A stretch of DNA of 64,000 nucleotides, taken from contig NZ_CP070969.1 of the NCBI RefSeq assembly GCF_017086365.1, positions 2,170,001 through 2,234,000 of the forward strand, in the 5' to 3' direction. The DNA comes from Paenibacillus tianjinensis (lineage in GTDB: Bacteria > Bacillota > Bacilli > Paenibacillales > Paenibacillaceae). This document shows, one piece after another, positions 53,556 to 60,307 of this stretch. Positions within the stretch are counted from its first letter, which is position 1; every line of letters starts with the position of its first letter. The notes beneath the pieces are model-generated. The model was given only the letters and a program-made list of their open reading frames with translations, made no database searches and had not been told where the DNA came from. The position numbers and the translations under genes are program-made.

Positions 53556-53642
53556 ATAATATCCTCCCACTTTGACAGTGTAACAGTATAAATCCCCTGC
53601 CCGCGAGGGGCAAGGGATTACCTCAATCCTAAGCTGTCTATT

Positions 53643-55433
53643 TTATTTGGTCAACTGTTCCATCTGCTCAATAACGCTCTCGAAGACACTCATTGCTTCA
53701 CGGATCGGTTCCGGAGAAGACATGTCTACACCGGCTTTGGCCAGGATATTGATCGAATAATCACTGCCGCCGCTCTTCAGGAAGCCGAGGTAGCGGTCCA
53801 CCGCCGGTTTGCCTTCCTCCAGAATCTGTTTGGAGAAGCTGGTTGCTGCAGAGAAGCCGGTAGCATATTTATAAACATAGAAGCTGTTGTAGAAATGAGG
53901 GATCCGTGCCCATTCCATTTCGATATCTTTATCAACCACCATGTCCTTGCCGTAGTACTTCACATTAAGGTCATAGTAGATGGCCGACAGATCCTGCGGA
54001 GTCAGCGATTCGCCGTCTTCTGCACGCTGGTGGATCATTTTTTCGAACTCGGCGAACATGGTCTGGCGGAATACCGTTGTACGGAACTGGTCAGCGTAGT
54101 AGGTGAGCAGATACATTTTCTCCTTCGGATCGGTTGACTTCTTTAACAGATAGTCCATCAGCAGCGCTTCATTCGTTGTAGACGCCACTTCTGCGAGGAA
54201 AATCGTGTACTGTGCATCACGGTACTTCAGCGCGTTATCCGAATAGTACGAATGCAGGGCGTGACCCATTTCATGCGCTAGTGTAAACATGCTGTTCAGG
54301 TTGTCGTTATGGTTCAGCAGCACATACGGATGGGTGCCGTAGGCTCCCCAGCTGTAAGCTCCGGTGCGTTTGTTCTCATTCTCGTAGACATCGATCCAGC
54401 CCTTGTCGTAACCTTCCTGCAGCACACTGAGGTAGTCTTCTCCGAGCGGCTTAAGACCTTCTTTGGTAATCTTTTTTGCTTCTTCAAAAGTAATATCCAG
54501 CTTATATTCATCTACCAGAGGAGCGAACAGGTCATACATATGTAGTTCATCAACGCCAAGCAGCTTCTGGCGAAGCTTCATGTAACGGTGCATGAGCGGC
54601 AGACTCTCGTGAATGGTGTCGATCAGGTTTGTGTAGACTTCCTTGGGAATATTATCGCCGTAGAGCGACATTTCCAGCACGGACGGATACTTGCGGACCC
54701 GTGAGTAGAAAACATTTTTGTTTACATTTGCGCTAAGTGTAGCGGCGATGGTATTTTTTTGCTTGGCATAAGTCTCGTAGACGGCTTTAAAAGCGTTCTT
54801 GCGCACTTCGCGGTCCGGACTCTCCAGGAACTGAATATAACTCCCGTGAGTCAATTCCACTTCCTTGCCTTCCTCATTTTTGATCTTGGGGAACTTGAGA
54901 TCGGCGTTGTTCAGCATGCCAAAAATATTCTGCGGTGCCTGGGAGATGTTTCCCACCTGAGCGAGCAGAGCTTCCTCCGCTTTGGAGAGGACATGCGCCT
55001 TTTCACGCTTCATTTCTGTTAAGGTAAAGGTATAGGCGGAAAGGGCAGGGTCAGCGATGAACTGATCCAGCTTCTCCACAGGCAAAGCCAGAATTTCAGG
55101 GGTTACAAAAGAAAGAGCTTCACCAGCTTCGACACTCAGCTTTTTCGCTTTTTGCGTAAGTGCCTGATAGGTCGGTGCGGCAGTGTCCTCATCCTGGCGC
55201 ATATGTGCGTAGACATAGAGTCGTTCTGTCAGCAGCGACAATTGGTCATCCAGCTCAAAGCAAGCTTTAAGCTCTTCCGGCGTATCCAGCTTGCCCTGGA
55301 ATGCGGCGGCTTTTTTAATCAGCTCTTTGACTTCGCTGTATTCAGAATCCCATTCCGCCTGCGATGCAAACATATCTTCAAGCTTCCAGCGGTTTTCGGC
55401 GGGCACTTCACTTCTCTTCAATAATTGTTCCAT
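53643..55433 (-). CDS. pepF: Oligoendopeptidase F
   Basis: 596 residues from ATG 55433, the usual length of the family. M3B zinc peptidase with HEMGH (His387 in this form) in FTLAHEMGHALHSYYS, and the downstream LAEVASTTNEALL holding the third ligand Glu. It degrades oligopeptides of about 7-17 residues. AAGGAGG lies 6 bases before this ATG. A second in-frame ATG at 55556, also with AGGAGG at ideal spacing, adds 41 residues that look like a signal peptide (see next entry), so two products are possible. Confidence 0.94.
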   Translation of the reverse strand: MEQLLKRSEVPAENRWKLEDMFASQAEWDSEYSEVKELIKKAAAFQGKLDTPEELKACFELDDQLSLLTERLYVYAHMRQDEDTAAPTYQALTQKAKKLSVEAGEALSFVTPEILALPVEKLDQFIADPALSAYTFTLTEMKREKAHVLSKAEEALLAQVGNISQAPQNIFGMLNNADLKFPKIKNEEGKEVELTHGSYIQFLESPDREVRKNAFKAVYETYAKQKNTIAATLSANVNKNVFYSRVRKYPSVLEMSLYGDNIPKEVYTNLIDTIHESLPLMHRYMKLRQKLLGVDELHMYDLFAPLVDEYKLDITFEEAKKITKEGLKPLGEDYLSVLQEGYDKGWIDVYENENKRTGAYSWGAYGTHPYVLLNHNDNLNSMFTLAHEMGHALHSYYSDNALKYRDAQYTIFLAEVASTTNEALLMDYLLKKSTDPKEKMYLLTYYADQFRTTVFRQTMFAEFEKMIHQRAEDGESLTPQDLSAIYYDLNVKYYGKDMVVDKDIEMEWARIPHFYNSFYVYKYATGFSAATSFSKQILEEGKPAVDRYLGFLKSGGSDYSINILAKAGVDMSSPEPIREAMSVFESVIEQMEQLTK

Positions 55434-55556
55434 AGAAATCCTCCTTAAATGATGAGATGTAGCAGGCATATTGTTCTGTGCTGCAGCGCTTGCGAAATCA
55501 CCCGGAAGCAGGCACAGCGCTAATAGAAGCGATAGAGATTTGACGGTTAAGGACAT
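55434..55556 (-). other. In-frame N-terminal extension of pepF with its own start
   Basis: 41 codons from ATG 55556: MSLTVKSLSLLLALCLL, then PGDFASAAAQ and a polar link to the internal start. It has a basic residue, an uninterrupted hydrophobic core and an ASAAA-type cleavage region, the layout of a Sec signal peptide. No stop separates it from pepF. AGGAGG lies 8 bases upstream. Confidence 0.7.
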
Positions 55557-55630
55557 GACCTGTGCCTCCTGGATCTTAAAGTCGGCTTAGTATGCCCTGC
55601 CAAATTCTGATGTATGAGCTTCTTAGAGAG

Positions 55631-55801
55631 TTATGCCAGCAAGCTATAAATAATGAAGATAAAAGCTAGAGCAATCAGAATTACAGCGGTTAGCGCCATG
55701 CCGCGCTTGAGGCGCGGCGGCACTTTTTCCTTGCCCATAATGAGCACGGCACCAAGACAGAGGACTACTATAACGAATATGACCAGACTCTCGTTATCCA
55801 T
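55631..55801 (-). CDS. Small two-helix membrane protein (56 aa)
   Basis: Two hydrophobic segments (LVIFVIVVLCLGAVLIM and ALTAVILIALAFIFIIYSLL) joined by a basic loop (GKEKVPPRLKRG). No family recognised. Its ATG lies six bases after the stop codon of the upstream gene, so it is probably translated by coupling; the nearby GAGGGG is too close for a normal ribosome site. Same-strand neighbours are the hypothetical gene above and pepF below. Confidence 0.65.
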   Translation of the reverse strand: MDNESLVIFVIVVLCLGAVLIMGKEKVPPRLKRGMALTAVILIALAFIFIIYSLLA

Positions 55802-55807
55802 GCCCCT

Positions 55808-56041
55808 CTATACCTGTTTGAACGCTGCGATGATATTCTTGTATTCTTCTTCGTTATCTTTATAGGATTCTTTGTTAAACCGGTTATTGACCCATTGCAT
55901 CATGGCCGGCCGGCTCATAAAAGTATGCGTTTCTTCTCCCCATTGATCGGAAATTTCCCGGAGGATAATGTAGCGTCCCTGAACCTCAACGGTCATCATA
56001 TTCCATTTGTCTGTTTTGTATATTTCATGTTTTTTGATCAT
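55808..56041 (-). CDS. Small hypothetical protein
   Basis: 77 residues, soluble, charged: KTDKWNMMTVEVQGRYIILR followed by HTFMSRPAMMQWVNNRF and a lysine/glutamate-rich end. No family recognised. Three ATGs lie near the 5' end; 56041 is taken because AGGGTGG is 8 bases upstream of it. Transcribed with the 56-residue membrane protein gene. Confidence 0.7.
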   Translation of the reverse strand: MIKKHEIYKTDKWNMMTVEVQGRYIILREISDQWGEETHTFMSRPAMMQWVNNRFNKESYKDNEEEYKNIIAAFKQV

Positions 56042-56139
56042 TGTCATTACCACCCTGGCGATTTTTGGCTTTTGGGTCAATGATAACGCACCGGGTAAGT
56101 GAAAAGCAAATTAATTCATTAATAAAGGGAAATGATGGA

Positions 56140-56199
56140 TTGCTTTGCAGAATTAGCTGGAGTATAATGTAAGCATACGCCATATATGGCGGTATTTTT
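56140..56199 (+). promoter_or_regulatory. Promoter and 5'-terminal hairpin of the cold-shock gene
   Basis: TTGCTT (56140-56145), 17 bases, TATAAT (56163-56168). The predicted transcript starts at about 56175, exactly where a hairpin begins: ATACGCC (56175-56181) pairs with GGC-GTAT (56188-56195, one bulged G), followed by T5 directly before the Shine-Dalgarno site. Confidence 0.75.
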
Positions 56200-56213
56200 A
56201 GGAGGTTGTTCAT

Positions 56214-56411
56214 TTGAAAGGTACAGTAAAATGGTTTAACGCAGAAAAAGGTTATGGTTTCCTTCAAGTAGAAGGCGGCGAAGATGTATTCGTTCACTTC
56301 TCAGCTATTCAGGGCGACGGATTCAAAACATTGGATGAAGGCCAAGCGGTTGAATTCGATATCACTGACGGTAACCGCGGTCCACAAGCAGCTAACGTAG
56401 TTAAATTATAA
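56214..56411 (+). CDS. csp: Cold-shock protein, CspA/CspB family
   Basis: 65 residues, single OB-fold. RNP1 is KGYGFLQV and RNP2 is DVFVHFSAI, with the leading [13 protein letters not shown]. It binds single-stranded RNA and DNA and melts mRNA structure. Start is TTG 56214, with AGGAGG 9 bases upstream; csp genes usually use ATG. Monocistronic. Confidence 0.96.
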   Translation: MKGTVKWFNAEKGYGFLQVEGGEDVFVHFSAIQGDGFKTLDEGQAVEFDITDGNRGPQAANVVKL

Positions 56412-56501
56412 GACACGGCTGGACAGATCATCTGTCGGCTGCAATATATATTTGATTTATGGCAGGCACTTGCAAGAGTGGTAACCAGCAACTTACACAG
56501 C

Positions 56502-56531
56502 ACACAGTTCTTTCGGGAACTGTGTTTTTTT
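56502..56531 (+). terminator. Terminator of the csp gene
   Basis: CACAGTTC/GAACTGTG perfect 8-bp stem, TTTCGG loop, T7. Confidence 0.92.
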
Positions 56532-56542
56532 GTACTTGAATA

Positions 56543-56587
56543 AAGACCTGCACCGCCCCGTAAGGAGCAGTGCAGGTCTTATTTTGT
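56543..56587. terminator. Terminator of the minus-strand MFS gene
   Basis: AAGACCTGCAC/GTGCAGGTCTT 11-bp perfect stem with a 16-base loop, T-rich flank on both strands. Confidence 0.82.
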
Positions 56588-56605
56588 TAATCTGTCAGCT
56601 AAGAA

Positions 56606-57871
56606 TTAGAGCGAAGCCTTTTCTGCAGGAGCCGCCTCCGGGAGTGACTTTTTCTTAAAATAACGGCTTGAAGATCCGCCGATATCCATCAGATGCTTAA
56701 TGAGAAAACCGATGAATGCGAATACCGAAAAGCCCATGGCGACCAGATAAAAGACACTCCGTCCGGAATCCTCATATATAAGCCCTCCGAAGGTACCGCT
56801 TAGCAATCCTGACACACTGGACCAGACTACTGTGAAAATCGCCAACCCGGTCGCGCGGAGATGGTCGGGAATAATACGCGTGATATACCTGACGGCTGTT
56901 ACATAAAAAATGCCGAACGAAATGCTGTGCATGGCCTGGATGGCAATAATGGCACCGGGCACATCCGCAAGCGACATGAAGAGAAAACGAAGACCATACA
57001 TCAGGCTGGCAAAAGCGAGCAGAGGAAGCTCCTTGAACCGTTCCCCGTATTTGCTAAGCAGAAAGAAAATTGGGATTTCGCTTAGCGCAGAAGCAAGCAG
57101 TGCCCAGCCGATGATCTCATCACCTGCATTCATGCTCTTTAGACTAAGCGTAAGAAAGGCTTCATTCATCCGGTGGCCAAGTGCCAGTACAAAGACGCAG
57201 CTAAAGAACCACAGCACTTCTTTTTGCAGCAGAATTTCTTTAAGCCCGCCGCCCTTTGCGCTTATTTTGGCAGAACCCTTACTGTTGTCCGGTTCTCCTT
57301 CGGTCCGCTTTACATCTTTCAGTCCGAGGGTGATGAAAAGTGCAGCTACTACTATTACAATACATACACCAATACTGTAAGAAGAGCCGAGTGCTCTCAG
57401 CACATATCCGATCGTAAGCGCAAAAAAGGAATATCCCAGCGAGCCAAACACACGAATTGCAATAAAGTTCCGCCCATGACGCTGTGCAATTTTGATGGCC
57501 ATCGTGTCTGCGAGAGGAAAAACAGGGTAATAGAAGAAGTAGAAAAGGGTTAAAATAAGCATAACCAACCCAAAGTCCGTGGCTTTAGCCAGCATAATTG
57601 CGGTAACAAGCTGACCTGCAAGCAGAATAGCCATAATCTTTTTGATGGTTCCCAGCCGGTCGCTCATCATGCTCCAGAACAGATTGGACAGAATTGAGAT
57701 CAGTGGTCCAAGGGAATACAACAGGCCTACCTGAGGGCTGCTAAAGCCGAGATGGGTATAAAATAACGGGAAATAAGAAACTACCAGCACACTTGTGCCA
57801 TATAGCGTAAACATAAAGGAACGCAGCCAGTTTTGATCACTATACTGCCCGCCGGTCCGTACGGATTCCAT
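56606..57871 (-). CDS. MFS transporter (PPP/LacY-like group)
   Basis: 421 residues, 12 predicted helices. N-terminal YGTSVLVVSYFPLFYTHLGF and the motif-A-like MSDRLGTIKKIM, plus a central charged loop (KRTEGEPDNSKGSAKISAKG), resemble the phenyl-propionate-permease / nucleoside:H+ symporter-like group (MFS_1_like). The substrate is unknown. ATG 57871 has AAGGAG 9 bases upstream. Confidence 0.88.
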   Translation of the reverse strand: MESVRTGGQYSDQNWLRSFMFTLYGTSVLVVSYFPLFYTHLGFSSPQVGLLYSLGPLISILSNLFWSMMSDRLGTIKKIMAILLAGQLVTAIMLAKATDFGLVMLILTLFYFFYYPVFPLADTMAIKIAQRHGRNFIAIRVFGSLGYSFFALTIGYVLRALGSSYSIGVCIVIVVAALFITLGLKDVKRTEGEPDNSKGSAKISAKGGGLKEILLQKEVLWFFSCVFVLALGHRMNEAFLTLSLKSMNAGDEIIGWALLASALSEIPIFFLLSKYGERFKELPLLAFASLMYGLRFLFMSLADVPGAIIAIQAMHSISFGIFYVTAVRYITRIIPDHLRATGLAIFTVVWSSVSGLLSGTFGGLIYEDSGRSVFYLVAMGFSVFAFIGFLIKHLMDIGGSSSRYFKKKSLPEAAPAEKASL

Positions 57872-58000
57872 GAAATTGCACTCCTTAAGTTTCAAATACG
57901 AGTAGTATATCATAAAGGAAAGTCACGGTGTTTGTTAAAAGCTTGTTAAAAATATGCTATTTCTGAATCTTTCAACGATTTGCGAAAGTGATTTTGTTGT

Positions 58001-58029
58001 TTGTACAAATACGCTCTGCATATTATAAT
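58001..58029 (+). promoter_or_regulatory. Promoter of the ytpB-like gene
   Basis: TTGTAC (58001-58006), 17-base spacer, TATAAT (58024-58029). Confidence 0.75.
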
Positions 58030-58058
58030 AATGATGATTTGGATAAGGAGACAACAAT

Positions 58059-59156
58059 GTGGAGGCACTGTCATTGAATGAATTTGAGCAAGGCCGTTAC
58101 CTAAGCCCCAGAAGCCCGATAGGGCTCATGAGCAGGGTCTATAAGTACGTGCTGCCGGAAGTGCGGGAATGTCTTCACTTTTGGCGCCAAGATGCGGAAG
58201 GGATTCCCGATCCCGAACTCCGGAAACAAGCGCTTGCCAGCATTGAGACCAAACAGTTTCATTGTGAAGGCGGCGGTATTTATGCTGCCGGCAATTTGTC
58301 GATGAGACATATACTGATTCCGCTTATTGTCGCTTATCAAACGATCAGTGATTATCTGGACAATCTGTGTGACCGCAGTACCTCACTAGATCCGGCCGAT
58401 TTCAGGCTGCTGCATCAATCCATGCTGGACGCCATTAATCCTAAGGCTGAACCCGTCAATTATTATGCATTGCGCAGTGAGCAGAATGACGGCGGATATC
58501 TTCACAGGCTTGTCCGCAAATGCCAGGAGATGACTGCGCGCTTACCAGGCTATGCTGCGGCAGCTGCGGAGATTCATGATCTTGCCGTACTGTATACGGA
58601 TTTGCAGGTGTACAAGCACATCCGCCCCGAACTCAGGGAAGCTGCCCTGAAGGAATGGTGGGCGGTGGAAGGAAAGCGTGCTCCGCATCTTCACTGGAAT
58701 GAATTTGCTGCGGCTACCGGTTCTACACTGGGAGTGTTCATGCTTTTCCTGGCCTCTTGCGACCCCCGGCTAAGCACTTCGAAAGCGGCTTCGATTCGTG
58801 CAGCGTACTTTCCGCATCTTTGCGGATTGCACATCATGCTCGATTATCTGATTGATCAGGACGAAGACCGGGCCGGCGGTGACCTCAATTTCTGCAATTA
58901 TTATGACAATACTGATACCATGCTGAATCGGATCGCTTCCATCGTGGAGTGGGCCCGCAAGGATGTCCAGAACTTACCTGAGACCTCAATGCATCGTATG
59001 GTCATCGAGGGGCTTCTGGCACTTTATTTATCCGATCCAAAAGTCAGCGAACAGCGGGAAGTTCGTTCGGTATCCAAGCGTTTAATGAGAAGAAGTCCGC
59101 TGACCAGACTGTTCTTCTTCGTTAACAGCCGCTGGATACGCAAACACATGTATTAA
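58059..59156 (+). CDS. ytpB: YtpB-like tetraprenyl-beta-curcumene synthase (DUF2600)
   Basis: 365 residues, all-helical. The acidic SDYLDNLCD (residues about 101-109) and MLDYLIDQDEDRAGGDLNFC (about 265-284) are the metal-diphosphate motifs of this unusual terpene-synthase family (DUF2600). In Bacillus, YtpB cyclises or eliminates heptaprenyl diphosphate to C35 terpenes (sesquarterpenes). GTG start after AAGGAG. No partner cyclase is in the window. Confidence 0.92.
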   Translation: MEALSLNEFEQGRYLSPRSPIGLMSRVYKYVLPEVRECLHFWRQDAEGIPDPELRKQALASIETKQFHCEGGGIYAAGNLSMRHILIPLIVAYQTISDYLDNLCDRSTSLDPADFRLLHQSMLDAINPKAEPVNYYALRSEQNDGGYLHRLVRKCQEMTARLPGYAAAAAEIHDLAVLYTDLQVYKHIRPELREAALKEWWAVEGKRAPHLHWNEFAAATGSTLGVFMLFLASCDPRLSTSKAASIRAAYFPHLCGLHIMLDYLIDQDEDRAGGDLNFCNYYDNTDTMLNRIASIVEWARKDVQNLPETSMHRMVIEGLLALYLSDPKVSEQREVRSVSKRLMRRSPLTRLFFFVNSRWIRKHMY

Positions 59157-59225
59157 ATGCTGTGAAGCGGCTATTCCATTTCCGGAACCCTAAGCTTCAC
59201 ACAATTTTAAGGAGGAACTAACAGG

Positions 59226-60197
59226 ATGGCAAATGTAAAAAGAATCGCAGTATTAACCAGCGGAGGAGACTCCCAGGGCATGAACGCGGCCGTTCGCGCG
59301 GTTGTGCGCAGTGCAATCTATTACGGTATTGAAGTATTCGGTATTCAACGCGGCTACCAAGGCCTCTTGAACCGTGATATTTTCCCGATGGATCTGCGTA
59401 GCGTGGGCGATATTATCCAGCGCGGAGGAACCATCCTGCAGTCTGCAAGATGTCTTGAATTCGTGAAACCGGAAGGACAGCAGAAGGGCGCAGATATCCT
59501 GAATGAAATGGGAATCGACGGCCTGGTAGTTATCGGCGGTGACGGCTCTTACAAAGGAGCTAACAAACTCAGCAAGCTAGGTATCAAGACGATGGCTTTG
59601 CCGGGAACGATTGATAATGATATCTCTTTCACAGACTATACTATCGGCTTTGATACAGCTGTAGGTGTGGTTGTAGATGCAATCAATAAGCTCCGTGACA
59701 CGATGTCCTCCCATGAGCGTTCTTCCATTGTCGAAGTAATGGGACGCCACTGCGGAGATATCGCACTGCACGCAGGACTGGCTTCCGGCGCGGAAACGAT
59801 TCTGGTGCCGGAAATGCCATACGATCTTAACGAAGTGGCAGACCGGATGAAAGACAATTTTGCCAGAGGCAAACGCCACAGTATCGTAATTGTTGCTGAA
59901 GGCGTAGGCAAAGGTGAAGATGTAGCGCAAGCCCTCAAAGACCGTCACTCGACACTCGATGCACGCGTAACCGTTCTTGGTCACATCCAGCGCGGAGGTA
60001 CGCCAACTCCAGCAGACCGTAACCTGGCCAGCCGTTTAGGTGACTTCGCGGTACGCAAACTGATTGAAGGCGAATCCGATAAAGCTTGCGGAATCATCAA
60101 AGGCGAATTAACGCTTACTGATATCGATACGGTTGTTAACACGAAGAAGGGCTTCGATATTGAATTGTACGAGCTGGCTTCCCGCCTGTCCCAATAA
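59226..60197 (+). CDS. pfkA: ATP-dependent 6-phosphofructokinase
   Basis: 323 residues. LTSGGDSQGMNAAVRAVVR (ATP site), IGGDGSYKGA, PGTIDNDI with the catalytic Asp (TIDND), EVMGRHCGDIAL and GHIQRGGTPTP are all present. Phosphorylates fructose-6-phosphate in glycolysis; the bacterial allosteric form. GGAGG site upstream. Single gene here, without pyk or accA adjacent, unlike Bacillus. Confidence 0.97.
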   Translation: MANVKRIAVLTSGGDSQGMNAAVRAVVRSAIYYGIEVFGIQRGYQGLLNRDIFPMDLRSVGDIIQRGGTILQSARCLEFVKPEGQQKGADILNEMGIDGLVVIGGDGSYKGANKLSKLGIKTMALPGTIDNDISFTDYTIGFDTAVGVVVDAINKLRDTMSSHERSSIVEVMGRHCGDIALHAGLASGAETILVPEMPYDLNEVADRMKDNFARGKRHSIVIVAEGVGKGEDVAQALKDRHSTLDARVTVLGHIQRGGTPTPADRNLASRLGDFAVRKLIEGESDKACGIIKGELTLTDIDTVVNTKKGFDIELYELASRLSQ

Positions 60198-60216
60198 AAT
60201 AAGTTCTGAACCGCAG

Positions 60217-60240
60217 CCGCCTAGAAATAGGCGGTTTTTT
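60217..60240 (+). terminator. Intrinsic terminator after pfkA
   Basis: CCGCCT/AGGCGG stem, AGAAAT loop, T6. Confidence 0.88.
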
Positions 60241-60244
60241 ACAT

Positions 60245-60290
60245 TTGACAATATACCCCCACCGGTATACTATAAACCCCATAGGGTATA
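60245..60290 (+). promoter_or_regulatory. Promoter with CsoR/CstR-like operators
   Basis: TTGACA (60245-60250) with a TACTAT or TATACT -10 about 17 bases on. A palindrome TATACCCCCACCGGTATA (60252-60269) fills the spacer, and a second, less perfect one (ACCCCATAGGGTATA) lies just downstream (60276-60290). ATACC..GGTAT with C/G runs is the operator style of CsoR-family repressors; given the gene, the persulfide sensor CstR is the likely regulator. Confidence 0.7.
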
Positions 60291-60307
60291 TAACTAGGAG
60301 GGTAAAC

